NCBI RefSeq assembly: GCF_037975245.1 | Contig: NC_092563.1 | Location: 14,186,001 to 14,250,000 of the forward strand | DNA: 64,000 bases | Source: Apostichopus japonicus | Lineage: Eukaryota > Echinodermata > Holothuroidea > Aspidochirotida > Stichopodidae | Reading direction: 5' to 3' | In this document: positions 24,477 through 38,211 of the stretch, in pieces | Layout of the letters: the number at the start of each line of letters is the position of its first letter | Numbering within the stretch: the stretch's first letter is position 1 | Notes under the pieces: model-generated | Told to the model about the DNA's origin: nothing | Seen by the model: only the letters and a program-made list of their open reading frames with translations | Database searches by the model: none | Program-made: the position numbers and the translations under genes

Positions 24477-25663
24477 TGCAACAACTGGTTTGCTTGCCTG
24501 CAATGAAATAACATGGGCGATAATTATGATGCCAATTAGATAACATTAGGTGGAAAACTAATTGCCTATATATACAATAAATAAATAGGATTAAATGGCA
24601 TTTCATTCGAGACAGGGGGCAGGGTTTGTTAGGAAGGATAGACGGCTGATCTCGTTACACCGCGGTGCGTTATTTTATCTTTCAATGCTATTACTTTGAT
24701 TACGTTACTATATAGGTAGAAAATGTTCGATTAAATTGAAGCAAGTCTCATTCCAAAGTAATTGTGAATGAAAAGTGGATTTTTTTAATCCTTGAAAATT
24801 TCAAAACTTTGCGCTGTATATATAATATCACTATACAAGTAAGTTTTAAATTCGGCGTTGAATATGCCGAATTGTCGCAACACGAAACCATTCGCTTTTG
24901 TAGTGTTATCAATCTAATATATAATATGTTTGCTATGTGGCTTTTTCTCATCTTTAATGTTCACCATCTTAACTCTTCGGTTGTATACCAAAACTTTTAA
25001 CTATGGCAAACAGCTTTTTAATATCATTGACAAAAGCGGCCTTCACATTATCAACACTAACACTACTGCCAGGCCGATCGTATAGGAACTACAGACAGGA
25101 ACTTTTGGACTATATTGATAGCAATAACTCTCTAGCCACAATGGCAAGTAGCCTAACCTTCAGATTATAGACGATACAGGCTTTAGTGACCACCACATTT
25201 TCTAAACTACTTCCTCACTCAGACCAATTTGTCCGACTAACAGTGACTCTGACCTTAGCATAACAACTGCAACACTTTTAAGAATGATATTGACAATGTA
25301 ATGACCGACCCTAACCATCAACTTCAACAACATCGACTCAACCTATACAGACTTGACGCCAGTCAGTAGCAGTTTCCTGAATAAGTGCCCGCTAAAGAAA
25401 GCTCAAAACAGGACGAAATTGGCGGCGTTAAACCAATACTATTCTTACACTTATCAAGGCCAGGAGAACACTATACTACTAGAAACCCCATCACCCCCAT
25501 CCATCACCAGAAAGCAAATAAATTAAAGACAACATGTAGCGAGATCGCATGCGAAAGGGATCCCTCTATTTTTGTGGAGAATAGCTAGCAGTCTCCTTTA
25601 GCCTACTCTAGATTCGAGCCTCGGAAACAAACCAGCTATCTCATAAATAGTACAGGCAAATGG

Positions 25664-26599
25664 CAGGCGCGGCGGAAGAGGGAAAATTATTGGGGGGCTA
25701 ATGTGTGGAGACTATTTAAGCGGAGCGCCACCATCGGTTGGCGCGGAGGGTACAAGAAAATTTTGGGTTTTTCAAACCCCCAGATGGCCGGAAACGGCAC
25801 TTCCCGAGTGTTTTATGCTGCGGATACCTAGCCCTAAAATATGGGTCTCAAGCCTGCAATTTCTCAGATTGCACGTAAAAATCTGTAAAAACATTGTAAT
25901 TTGTATATTCGATGGTGTTTTAAATTAAGAGAGTAGCTATTACTCGTAGTGTACTCGCAAAGATGTTTTTCAGTGTAGTAAATTACTACTTGCAATTAAA
26001 TGCAATAATTAAATAAATGTCATAAGAAAAAACAGAAAGCATTTCTTTATGTCAACAAATGGGTAATTCTAAAACCATGTGCAGTTGCCAACAAATTTCT
26101 ATATATGAACCAAGCACTGTCACAAATACATGTACCCTATACAGTACAGGTAAAATGCTATTATTGTGTTTTTGTTCGTTTAATAATTGATTGCGTTTAA
26201 ACATAGAGCCATGTTCCACGCCTTGCGTGTACTCGTAGTGTATATAATTTTAATGAGTGTAGCGTTTAGCTTATTACACTCATATTTAAAACACTAATTT
26301 TCGATGAGGCATGATACAGACAGGGGGCGTGAAGACACGGTTGGGGTGACAATGTTGTCTATAGCAAGGGAACGGGCCGAGGGTCCCCCCTGCCTTTACT
26401 AAAATTATTACACCATAGTATACGTGTGCATCGAACAGATCGACAAGTATGCATTGAAAAATGGGCAGATGTACGTTTCGGAGCCTTGGTAAATATTGGG
26501 TGGGGGGGGGGGGCTTATCATGCATTTGCCCCCTCAACTTTTTCATTGGGGGGGCTGAGCCCCCCAACCCCCCCCCCCCCCCCGGTTCCGCCGCCACTG
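25664..26599. mobile_element. hAT-type non-autonomous element, 936 bp, 8-bp TSD
   Basis: The left end CAGGCGCGGCGGAA and the inverted right end CAGTGGCGGCGGAA match at 12 of 14 positions. Perfect 8-bp duplications GCAAATGG flank the element (25,656-25,663 and 26,600-26,607). Long G/C runs and a palindromic GGGGGGCT...AGCCCCCC lie near the right end. No transposase is present. It lies inside the LINE relic. Confidence 0.88.
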
Positions 26600-27359
26600 G
26601 CAAATGGTGTTATTAACCCGTCCGCCCCAAATTGATGTCCTTTTAAAAATGTTCACACTAGCTTTTTCGACTGACATCCACACTACGATAACACCTTCGC
26701 AAACTATACATTGATATATATTTAAACCCCAACCCGAATTACTTCATTCCCAATTGTAACGACGTTCCTCTTCGAGAGAATGAAATTACCACCCCTGTTA
26801 CTATTATCGACTGGAACCTAGCGCTTGCTATATAATACATATAATAAGTCCTCTCCAGGTAATGATAATGACGGGCGTTAGCTATCTTATGCTTTTAACA
26901 CTGTCCTGTATAGTTTTAATTAAACTATTCAATATCCTCACTAAAAAAAGGATATTTTCCCTCTCCTTCGAAAAATGGCTCCTGCTATTCTCCTCCCAAA
27001 ACCAAACAAATCCCATTCAAATAATTATAAGCTGATTAGTCTACTTCAAGTCCTGGAGAAGATCTTTGAAAGAATCCTCAATATTTGTATCATCCTTTTT
27101 CGAAATTAAAGCTTGTTGCAGGTCCAAAAATTCTAACATTAAATCCCATCTTTAGAATTACGGTAAGTATAGAAATCAGCTTCCAAAACAAACAACACAC
27201 GGCCGCTCTTTATTTCGATTGTGAAAAAAAAACTTGGCACTAAAATGCTCTCCACTACAAACTTCTAAACTATAATCGTCCCAGTAAAACTATTAGACTT
27301 GTTTCCTCCTACCTCCACGGTCGTTCAATTAAAGTTAACTTCAATGGTAGTTGTTAAGG

Positions 27360-27535
27360 ATAGTCAACCAAGAAAGAACCTGGCAACGAAAAATCGACGA
27401 ACAACGAATCGACTGATCCGCTCCCAGCCTCAGTCCCCTTGCATCGATAATATGTGACTGTGTGATAATCGTCAGGTGTTTATCACGATTCCCCTACAAG
27501 GATAACACAATGCTACCGACGATCTTAGCCAAAAG
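27360..27535 (-). repeat. SINE-like repeat, copy B, with U2-snRNA-like head
   Basis: This aligns with 585-715 on the same strand. On the - strand it begins with CTTTTGGCTAAGATC, identical over 15 nt to the 5' region of U2 snRNA, followed by GTAG and TTATCC blocks that also resemble U2. It splits the LINE reverse transcriptase between the GRSIKVNFNG and GTAQGSVL blocks, so it is an insertion. The duplicated AAGCTCAAAGCT around 27,533-27,565 may be a target duplication. The U2 origin is inference. Confidence 0.55.
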
Positions 27536-28029
27536 CTCAAAGCTCGAATCCTTTTAAGCTCAAAGCTGGTACTGCACAAGGCTCGGTTCTATAATCCCCT
27601 GTTATACAGTATTTATGTAAATGCATCCTCCCACAATGTGCTTAAATCTACCCAGTGCAGTCAATTCGCCGACGACCTCAGCTATAAATTGGCACTGTAT
27701 AGTAAAAGCATTTCTTTGCGCGTTAGTTCCATCAAAGATCAGTACCTGGTGTAGTCAATGGAGAGTAAAAAATAAACCCAGACAAATATAAGCTGTGTTA
27801 TCTTTAGTTATCCTTACTCTGGAGACTTGGTTGAGAACTATAACAGCAAACTTTCTAACACTACCTCGAGTAAAAGAAGCTGTTTACCTATAGGAGTTAC
27901 CTGTGACCATAAACTTAATTTTTTTAAAACAATGGCAAGTTTGACCACGTTTTACTCCATAATGGTACAACTAATGATGTTAGATATTTGGCCGGTTGCC
28001 TCACGGGAAACTGGCAACCATTAGCGTGT

Positions 28030-29250
28030 TAGTGTTTTTGAACAAGTTTAGACACCAATGCGTCACACTGCAGGGATTGCTGGTACGTAAAGAGATAACC
28101 TTATTATCGTTTTATTTATCTACCATTTGTGTTTTTGGCTGTAGATTTGGTTTCTCTGTGATGGAGATAATCGTCTGTTGTTCGTATACTGCCTTTTTAT
28201 CTATGACATACAAAACAGCACACTTTGTTTGCCAACACATTTATCGAGTGATTTAACCTGACTAAATGCAACTCACCGTATAAGGGAGGAAATTCTGCCA
28301 CCCTAGTCGGTAAAGTCATTTGTGTGATATGTTTAGAACTAACCGGTATTATTCAAGTCAGTGTTAGAGTTAACAGAGCCATTAAGCCCTATACTGTGGC
28401 AGTATACAGTGTAAACTGACATCATAAAATATTTTTATTCCAACTCTGTTAAATGAAGATTGAAGGTCCATCTGTATGTGCTAAATATATTCGCTGGTAT
28501 AGAAACAGATGATAACACGTGCAAATGGCATAAATATGTTGCATTGAACAACGGAAATGTACACATAACATACCATACTAACAGTATTTGGGTTAAACAA
28601 CTATAGAACTACAACGCAGCTGCCTAAAAGCTATCAACAAAATAGCAATTGTATGCTTCCATTCTAGCTTTAACGGTTATATGAAAAAGGCTCGCATTTT
28701 CTCCAAAATGCTGTAAAGTGTATTTAATGCGAATAAGGTTCAAGAATTTTGTTGTATTCGGGAATACGTGTTGCTCATAAGTGATTATTGTTGTTGTTGT
28801 TCACAAAATTAAGTTTAGTTGATCGAAACGTTCTTCTGGTATTTGGCATATATATAGGCCTAATTAAGCATAGACGGACATAGTATTAATCATTGCATTC
28901 TACTATACAATTGGCGAATTAATAGGCACACACACATACTTTATCGTTCTAGTAATGAAGCACTATTAATATCAAGCAAATCTGGTAATCATTGATAAAT
29001 CGATTTGTGTCAATACTCAGTAAACGTATTATATATCAGAGTAAGATATTCGAGTATAGATTGGCAGTAGCCAGTACAAATGCTACATAGTACTATTTTA
29101 GACAGTATACGCAGTATAAAGTAATCCATTGTAATGGTTGGTTGCATTCTTGACCGATACGACTACCATCTACAATGAACTGGATCCGAAATAACTACAA
29201 CCAGCATAACTCACAAGAACTTCAACACATAGCTACGGAAGCAAGAAAGA
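28030..29250. other. non-coding stretch, nothing recognised
   Basis: AT-rich DNA without a supported gene, RNA or repeat. A short GTTGTTGTTGTTG run lies near 28,788. Confidence 0.4.
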
Positions 29251-29254
29251 GGCA

Positions 29255-29560
29255 TGTCAATTGACGTTTTGATTACATGCAACAATTCGTCAATATGACA
29301 AGAATCTGACAATTTGAAGATGTGACTATATCATACCAAGTTACCAACTCATCAAAATGGCAAAATATCTGAAAGTTTACGTTTTGCCGAGATGAATATT
29401 ACCTCGTCAAAATGTCAACAATTTGAAAACTGGCGTTTTTTCGAAATGCAATGAATTCGTTAAAATGAACAATATCTTTATATTGACGTTTTGGCGAGAT
29501 GCATCTCGACAAAACGACAATATATATGTCTCTTCTACGCTTCCGTACATAGCAGCTGCT
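29255..29560. repeat. dispersed repeat rich in CGTCAAAATG motifs, copy B, with hairpin
   Basis: It shares motif style and the ending TCTTCTACGCTTCCGTA with 20,800-21,035. It contains a near-perfect palindrome with 22-base arms meeting at GATGCATC (29,480-29,523), with two mismatched pairs. The palindrome explains why both strands show similar short open frames here. Confidence 0.6.
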
Positions 29561-30918
<1,358 letters not shown>

Positions 30919-31377
30919 AAGCATATCACAACTGTGCATCCAATAATGGGTTGGAGCTCTAACGCTGTGTTACGCAGACTTTCATCAATTACAAACCCTA
31001 TTTTCCTAAATTTAAATATAAATTTCTAGCACATTAATATTTCACTAGGAAATTATCCATTACGCATTAGTGGTAAACATGAGTTGCGTATAAAAGAAGA
31101 AATTTAGATCACCTCTTACCTCTTTATGGTTGTATGATCGACCACGGTATTACACATGCATGTGAGTGAAATATATGAAAGAGAGAGAGAAATAGATTTT
31201 ACTTGCTGCATTATGATGTACCATCATAAATGAAGCCTCGTTTTAATATAAGAACTAAAAACGTCGAACCGTTGGTTTGTAAACACTAAACAGATATGCC
31301 TCGGTTGGCACGTTATACCCTTAACTCTTTGCAATGAACGTTTGGATAAACACTGACCTATATGTGATTTGTACATC

Positions 31378-31739
31378 CAGTGGCGTAGGAAGGTACTTTT
31401 GAGTGGGGGGGGGGGGGGGCTGAAGACTGATGGCCAGCCTGGGGAGGGGTCTAAGGTAAGGGGAGGGGGTGTGGAATTTTTGCATTTCCAGGTGGCCTCA
31501 GATGCAATTTGGTGCAATATAGCACACTTCAACACCCACTCCATTTTGTAAACTTAATTTTGTATTTTCACCTGGCCTTAGATGCAATTTGGTGCTCCAA
31601 ATGAGATTTTTTTTTCTCATTTGGAAATGAAAAAGGGGTTTTCTGACTTGCGAACCGGGGGGCGGAATGATACTTCCGCCCCTCCACATTTTCACTGTGG
31701 GGGCTGGCGCCCCCCAGCCCCCCTGTTCCTACGCCCTTG
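31378..31739. mobile_element. hAT-type MITE, 362 bp, 8-bp TSD
   Basis: The left end CAGTGGCGTAGGAA matches the inverted right end CAAGGGCGTAGGAA. A perfect 8-bp duplication TGTACATC flanks it (31,370-31,377 and 31,740-31,747). The interior has a long G-run and a GGCGCC-centred G/C palindrome near the right end. No coding capacity. Confidence 0.9.
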
Positions 31740-31747
31740 TGTACATC

Positions 31748-32640
31748 AGTCTGTAGGTTGTAGTCTCGTTGAGACGAAACTTATATCCTGGACGTAATTT
31801 AAGGTTGCATGATTTTATTTAACTGCATCTTACAGAAGAGGTCAGGGAGCGGGGGGGGGGGGGGGCTGCGGAATAATAAGTCATCCTCTTCCTCCCCCCT
31901 CCTCTGCAAGAAGTATAATGAAAATTTATGTCATATACTTGCAACCTTTGAATATGAGTTCGAACCTTGAAAAAATACAAGGCCTACATAACTAGATTAC
32001 ACATCAAGATTCGTAAACAGTTTTCGAACATAAAGTACCAGTATGTTTAACATCAGGTCAGTGATTTTGTACAGTGATAGACGTGTTGATCTGATATTTG
32101 AAATAAATTTAAAGGGTCGAACTAATAAAGGCAATAAAGGAAAGGTCCAGGTCAAAAGCAGGCTCAGCGAAAGTTTGAGTCCTTGTCGGAGTAATCTTTG
32201 ACCCTTTGGGATAATCTAGATTAAAATATTACTCCTCCCTGTATTGTCTAGTATGTGATATCCACCCTCCCCACACCCACACCCACCCCACCCCAGAACA
32301 TTTTAACCGTGCAGAGATAAGTCTAATACGCCCTTCTCTGATATAGGCTAAACTTGGAACCTCAGGGAAGTTTTATGGAATAGCGTAGCCTATAGCTGAT
32401 TAAAGTTGACTATTATCTGCCATCAAAGTTATGAATCTAATAAAATTTCACAAAACGGGCAAATTATGTAGTAATATACATTTCTAAATTAAATTATTGC
32501 TAATCGATCAATTAAATGCTTCTCGTCAGTTACACAATGACTTTGACGAAAATTCATTTTTCATTTTCGTTCAGGCCAACCTGCGATAAGGATGGTTCAG
32601 AAGTTCAGATGTTACGCTAGAACAAATCTGACATCTATAT
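31748..32640. other. non-coding stretch, nothing recognised
   Basis: No exon is recognised. A G-run lies at about 31,850-31,865 and a C-rich tract near 32,265-32,295. Confidence 0.4.
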
Positions 32641-33469
32641 AGTTTCTTCAGGCGCTTAGCCAAGGGGGGGGGGGGCGAAGGGGGCAGCCGCCCCCTTGAG
32701 CATATATATATATTTGTAATGTTTTTATGATATCGCTAGTATTTTCAAAAGAGAAAATGCTAAGATGCAACTTATAAGGCCTGGGAAGTGCCATTTCCAG
32801 CGATCTGGGAGGCATTTTCAGCCAAAATTTTCTTGTACGCTTCGCGCCAACATGGTGGCGCTACGCGTAGATAGTTTGCAGAGCCGTATATAGAGAGAGT
32901 TTGGCCAACTGGCGATTTGTGACGTCACACGCAAACCATGGGCATCAAAATAGGTCCAGTTGTCGTTACCAGTTGCGCGAAACACGAAAAACACCACACA
33001 CAATATATAGCAGCTTTGCACACCGTGCTCGTTGCGAACAAATGAAGCGACTCAGAATGTCAGATTTTGACAGGCATACGAGGAACAAAATGGATATCAG
33101 GTAATGAATTAGAGTATGCGTTAGTTAGTGACATTTACGTTTATCTTCACACCTGAAATGCATAGAAAACTAGCTGAAAACCTGTCATTACACTTGTTTT
33201 ATTTTACGCCTCATACTACTAGTCCTACTTTAGTCATACAAACGAAAAGCACACATCACAGTCCTGGCTAGGCTAGATTACAGACGCACAACTATAGCAT
33301 CAGGCCAACATTAATAGATCCTTCAATTAAATAAAGTAGGCCTACACATAAAATGACAATTTATGCTTCACTGATCTTTTCAGGTTTGCCAAAAAGTAGT
33401 TGTACCAGAGGTCATTGTATTAAACTCCAGAAGTTACATAGTAGGATTAATATTCGGCATAACTTTTTC

Positions 33470-33600
33470 TCTTCAGTCTAATACAACTTATACAAGGGTT
33501 GTGAATGGATGGAATGGTTTGCCTGAGAAGGTTGAATTGCAAGTAGTGTGAATGGGTTTAAGAATACTTTGGATGAGTACAGGGTCCTTAATGGGGACTT
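33470..33600 (+). pseudogene. LINE 3' coding fragment
   Basis: The + strand reads TYTRVVNGWNGLPEKV, then after a shift NGFKNTLDEY. This is the conserved C-terminal block of many LINE-encoded reverse transcriptases (RVVN.WN.LP, then FK..LD.). It is a truncated insertion inside the P-like element. Confidence 0.55.
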
Positions 33601-34200
33601 GAATGTCTCTCCTGGTCTTTTTTTCTACTAAACTAAACTATATACTTGAGTGTAGGAGTTAGCAATAGTTGGGAGTCTGTGGGCAAACCTAAGACTGATA
33701 TTGTGGTGTTAATTTCTCAGGAATGTAGTACTAGGCTATAGTAGGTGCAACAGATTGAATGGGTCTGTCGAGAAAAAAAAAACCTGCAACAACTGAATAC
33801 TGGTGTATGTTGTAGCTTATGTATTTTCCATTAACATATATACTATACGGTCATGTCCTTAATAAGGTTTCATGGATCACACTGACATAGTGTGCCTTCT
33901 TGTCAGTGTTGTCAACTGAGCACAGGGCTGATGACATCATTCAGTTTGTTATTATGCAGACAGCAAATGGCCATAATGATAATTATTAATTGTTACTTAT
34001 TCTTCATACTGCCCTTACTGGCCTTACCTGAACAGTGATGTATAAAAATGCAAGAAGTCGTTAAGCTTTTCATTTAAGAATCGTTTCAGCCTGTCCTATT
34101 TCAAACATATGATTGGCAGGTTTCCACGTTACATAGCTTATCAAAATGGAGCTGCTCTGTAAAGCAAGAAAATCACACATATGCATGCATACAAACACAC

Positions 34201-34831
34201 TTATATATAACAATTTCTGAATATCTTTTCAGCTGCCCAAAGGTACTGGAATGCAAGCTCTGTTGGGTGAATTAAAAAACCCTCATTGTACTCTTTTATC
34301 ATGGTCAGCGTAGCTGGAACCAGCAATGATGGTGATGAGATTTGACAGGACCTAGACAAGAATTCAATAGCTGCTTTGTGTTGAAGTGGGTTCAACTTGC
34401 TCAAGGCCATGACAGGATGACGACTAGACATTAGGATGAATTATCTGTTGCAGAGCTCTATAAACCAGGCAGTTGTTAAAACATCCATTGGGTGACCCTC
34501 ACAGTCTACCAGCACTGCATCGCAGAAGCAAAATGAAGTGTGTGTGATACCTTCATCTTATGAGAGTGGAATGGTATCAGTGTGGCCTCTGTCAATTTGG
34601 CTTCAAGTCTTTGTTTTCTTGAAAGCTGAGAAGATCTTTCAGTGGTTTCACACTGACCTCTGTACTTGACAATTCATGTGTATTTGCCAGCTCAGGAGGA
34701 AGCCAGATTTTAATTACATTAACCAATGCTGACTTTTTTTTGGACATGTGGTACATCTGCAAGGAGGTGAAGGAAGCAGTTGGAGTTGCATGGATGTGGA
34801 ATCTTGTTGATAGTCTGGCAGTCTTATCCAC
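34201..34831 (-). pseudogene. remnant of P-element-like transposase
   Basis: Two open segments (34,831-34,592 and 34,431-34,201) are joined by a third-frame stretch. One stop separates that stretch, which reads TTAWFIELCNR, from the segment FILMSSRHPVMAL. P-type transposases have a comparable T.A.F...MN.WFD..NSR block. The end (GFLIHPTELAFQYLWAAEKIFRN) resembles the GGL..PS......EK.FR C-terminus. Frameshifts and the stop show it is not functional. No N-terminal THAP domain was found. The family call is tentative. Confidence 0.5.
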
Positions 34832-37185
34832 AGATTATCCCAAAGCTTCTCCACATTGCCACATTCAGAACTTATTACATTGATAAACTTGAAAATTGCA
34901 GGAATCTAACGAAGCACCCATCAAGGGAATTTGTTTGTATAATTATTGAAAGCTGTGACCTTCTAATGTGACAGACTAATGTGAAATAAAGGGCATTAGA
35001 TTACCATGTAAATGAACCTTGTTATTGTTTGATTGTATCTAATGTTTGCAAAATTTTAAGTTGCATGCTACCAATTGAAACATAATTCTTTCTCTATTAA
35101 TGGGATATAAATACTTCTCCTTAAAGGGTGTGGAGACTCCCGCACAAAGAAACGTCTCATGCCGGTTATCTGACCTAGTTTCGAATGTGGTGTAACAGAA
35201 GTGTTAGACACCACCATTGATCCCAGAAAATACATATACAGCTTGCTACCATCTGTAAATAGACATTAGTGTACAGTCAATACAAACATCACAGTCAATA
35301 CTCACAACACAGTGCACATAGCATCGTGGACATCTCAGGTCTAGATAAAAGATAACAAGGTATCAGGTTTCATTACTGTCTGCATTTTGTAGCGACACAA
35401 AAAAAACTTCACTTGCAAGCAACGGAAAGTAAACTTTTTCAGAGCGCGGCATGCGGTTTAGGGCAAGTCTTCAATACCTTTAAATATACTGCATCGGTTG
35501 TTGTCACTTGATCATTTGCTTGTGTGTGAGCTAAACAGCTCAAATAATATGTAAAAAAATAATACAAACTTTCAAATTGCCAGATATTTACTTGCTCAAA
35601 ATCATTATCCAATCATGATTTGTTGCTATCCTTGAGTCCATTATTCAGATGATGAGGCAGATTCCCTTCAACTCTCCATGATGAAGGTAAAACCTTATAT
35701 CTTAACCAACTGCCATTGAGTGTCCATTTGAAAGTTTCAAACACACAAGTGCATTGATTAAAACAAAGACTTTATTGCTGTGGTTGCAGGAACTGGATTT
35801 CAGTCTAGTAGTCACTCACCAGGTTTGTCATTATCACAGTCTGCTAACTGTGGCTTTTTATGTTAGGAGTTTTTCTTCAGAGAACATGTCATCTTTGATT
35901 TGTAAAAAAAGTCCTGAAATTCAGGGAGTTAAAATTTACTGTCTAAAGATAATTTAAAAAGATTTTTTTTAACTTCAATCATCAATGTGGGTGTCAATTA
36001 AGGGAATAAGGAGGTACTGATGCAACTTTGATAAATGATAGTTGACTGCATCCAAATTAAACCAAGGCCTAGGCTATACTTTTGAAAAAGAAAAAATTAG
36101 GCTAATTCATGTTAGCCTAAAAAGGCTAGGCCAATGCTGACAATTAACACAAACCAAGATCATTTAACAACTTGGGCACTTGTTTATGGCATACTAAAAA
36201 GGGTCTATATAATTAGGCCTGTATGTGTACACAACCCACAAGTTGCCAATGAGCCTAGACCTAGCCTAACTAGTTTAGGCCTAGGCTACTTTGTTTTCCT
36301 TAGACCTAGTTTAATTGGGCCTTATACTGTGCCATATTATGTAATGTGCTATAACAGTTGTAGTAATAGAAGGAATGGTCCAGGTCTAACTAAGCCCAGG
36401 CTTAACTTATGCTTCGGGCTTAACTAAGGATTAGGGCTTTACGTGATGCCTAGAGGCTAGCCCACCCTTTTACATTAAACTAAAAGTGATACTTTTTTAG
36501 GCTAGGCATAGCCTAGGCATACAATAACTAGGAATTAGTATAACTATATGTGCGACTGAAACTGCCATGCCTATGATTAGGAGAGCTGGCATAATGAAAT
36601 CGAATTTGTGGATCGTAAAACGAGAGAGAATAGCCATGCATGTAATTACAGAAACCAGTCTGAACGTAAAATTCTCGCATTGCTTGTACATTACTCGTAT
36701 TACACTAGGGCCTATGGCTAGTATGGGCCTAGGCTACACAGACTTTTTTTCATTAGATCTCCATCTTGTTCTTTCTACTTCCAAAAAATTCCTCTTCTTT
36801 TATGGTCAGTCGGATAATCAAACAACAATATCCATGTTCTGACCGATTGCAGCATCCCCAGCACCATTTCTTTCATAATTTCGTACTTTTTCGTGTACAC
36901 AAACGATAGTCTATACACTGTGAGTATGCGTGTCGTCTGCTATAAAGTTCTCAAGTGGACCTATTTTACCACCCTGTGTGGGCGTTTTCCCTCTCGACCA
37001 ATCCAAATCGGTTACATGGTTGGCCAAACTCTCTCTATATACGGCTCTGATAGTTTGCAATGCCGAATCTACAGTTTCGCCCCTCCCTTGGCAAATTCCT
37101 GGCTACGCACCTGAGTTTCTTTAATTTTTACCAGTCGTGTAAGCTTATCACCAATCCCTTTATAGAATACCAAAATGGGTTCTTC

Positions 37186-38211
37186 TGGGGGCCCGGGGCG
37201 AATATTTTTTTCCCAAACTGAACTGACACTGAAATTATTTCCTCGATTCTGATTGGCTGATCAAAACCGGAATGGTAGTCTGCGTTTATCAATGAATGTA
37301 TGTGACACTGCAAATGTTGATCATACCAATCCTCATGGGCCGCATCATGTCAAAAATACGTGTGTAGGCCTTATACAGGCTAAGTTAAAGTATGTAGGCC
37401 TATAAGTGTACCAGCATGTTGATACAATGTGAGGCTTCCAGTTACCAAAAGCTACTGTAAGGGCGGTAGGGCCTTTATTAGTGAATTTGAGATCTCGAAC
37501 TAATACGAATACGTATATACGGTTAATGCAGGCCTACTCCTAGGTCACCATGTACAAGAACTTCTAATGGTACCGGTAAACATCTGTGTTTCCGTACGTA
37601 TACGGTTATAAGGCTATATACAACTAGTTAACAAGTCAAAAGACACAGACATATCGTCAAATGCCACTCAATGGCTCGCGCGTCTTCATGGCCACTGCAT
37701 ATTTGACAAGGCCTATTTTGATTCATTGAATGATCGACGTATTACATTTTGAATTTATGATTATAAAACTGAAAGTATCGCAACCCCGAATGTACACAAA
37801 CACCTCGTACATTTGTAAATCGGCTACATGTATACAATTACAAATACACTGTGTTTTATTGTGTTGTATACTATACACAGTACAATAGGCTACATTACAT
37901 GTATGTGCTGTGTAGAACGGAGTCAAGCGAGTAAACAAACGACCGAGGACTGCCTATAATGGGCGCAGTAGTTGGGAATAGTTGCTCTACTATATACTTT
38001 CGTTTATACCTACCAAAAGTTCTGGGAAGTTGCTAATGTGAATATCTTAAAATTGTTCGTGTTGATCATACTGATATCGGCAGATTATGGAGGATCCATG
38101 TTGAAAACTAAAGTATATCACGTGCTCGCTGAGAACCAATCAGAATCGAAGAAATAATTTCAGTGTCAGTTCAGTTTGGGAAAAAAATATTCGCGGCCCG
38201 GGGGGGGGGGG
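37186..38211. mobile_element. ~1.03-kb element with ~66-bp inverted repeats
   Basis: 37,191-37,256 and 38,136-38,203 are inverted copies. They share a CGAATATTTTTTTCCCAAAC block, a TGAACTGACACTGAAATTAT block and GATTCTGATTGG, with few mismatches. Both outer edges run into G/C homopolymers, so the exact ends and any target duplication cannot be read. The interior has no recognisable protein. I infer a MITE-like DNA transposon of unknown superfamily. Confidence 0.7.

Larger units (their letters stand above)
25016..28020 (+). pseudogene. degenerate non-LTR retrotransposon (LINE), interrupted
   Basis: Reverse-transcriptase motifs are readable with breaks. There is a LPKPNK...NNYKLISLL..LEKIFERIL block (from about 26,975), an A-box-like ALYFDCEK (about 27,210), a GTAQGSVL block (about 27,560) and the catalytic FADD (27,665-27,676). 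Farther upstream (25,016-25,400) a TGFSDHH stretch resembles the end of the endonuclease domain. Stops and shifts are frequent. A hAT element (25,664-26,599) and a SINE-like repeat (27,360-27,535) have inserted into it. The layout resembles Jockey/CR1-type LINEs, but the clade is uncertain. Confidence 0.7.
32879..37049 (-). mobile_element. P-like (8-bp TSD) DNA transposon, 4,171 bp
   Basis: The inverted repeats are about 30 bp long. Left CAGAGCCGTATATAGAGAGA continues GTTTGGCCAA, and the right end is its exact complement. A perfect 8-bp duplication ATAGTTTG lies at 32,871-32,878 and 37,050-37,057. Both subterminal regions share AAAATAGGTCCA. A decayed reading frame on the - strand (34,201-34,831) resembles the C-terminal part of P-element/THAP9 transposases. 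The duplication length fits both P and hAT; the protein remnant favours P. A LINE 3' fragment (33,470-33,600) is inserted within it. Confidence 0.82.
32649..37113. mobile_element. hAT-type MITE interrupted by a P-like element
   Basis: The left end CAGGCGCTTAGCCA pairs with the inverted right end CAGGTGCGTAGCCA. Both lie within a perfect 8-bp duplication AGTTTCTT (32,641-32,648 and 37,114-37,121). Removing the nested element (32,879-37,057, including one of its own duplications) restores a 286-bp MITE with G/C runs at each end. This explains the distance between the two ends. Confidence 0.85.
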
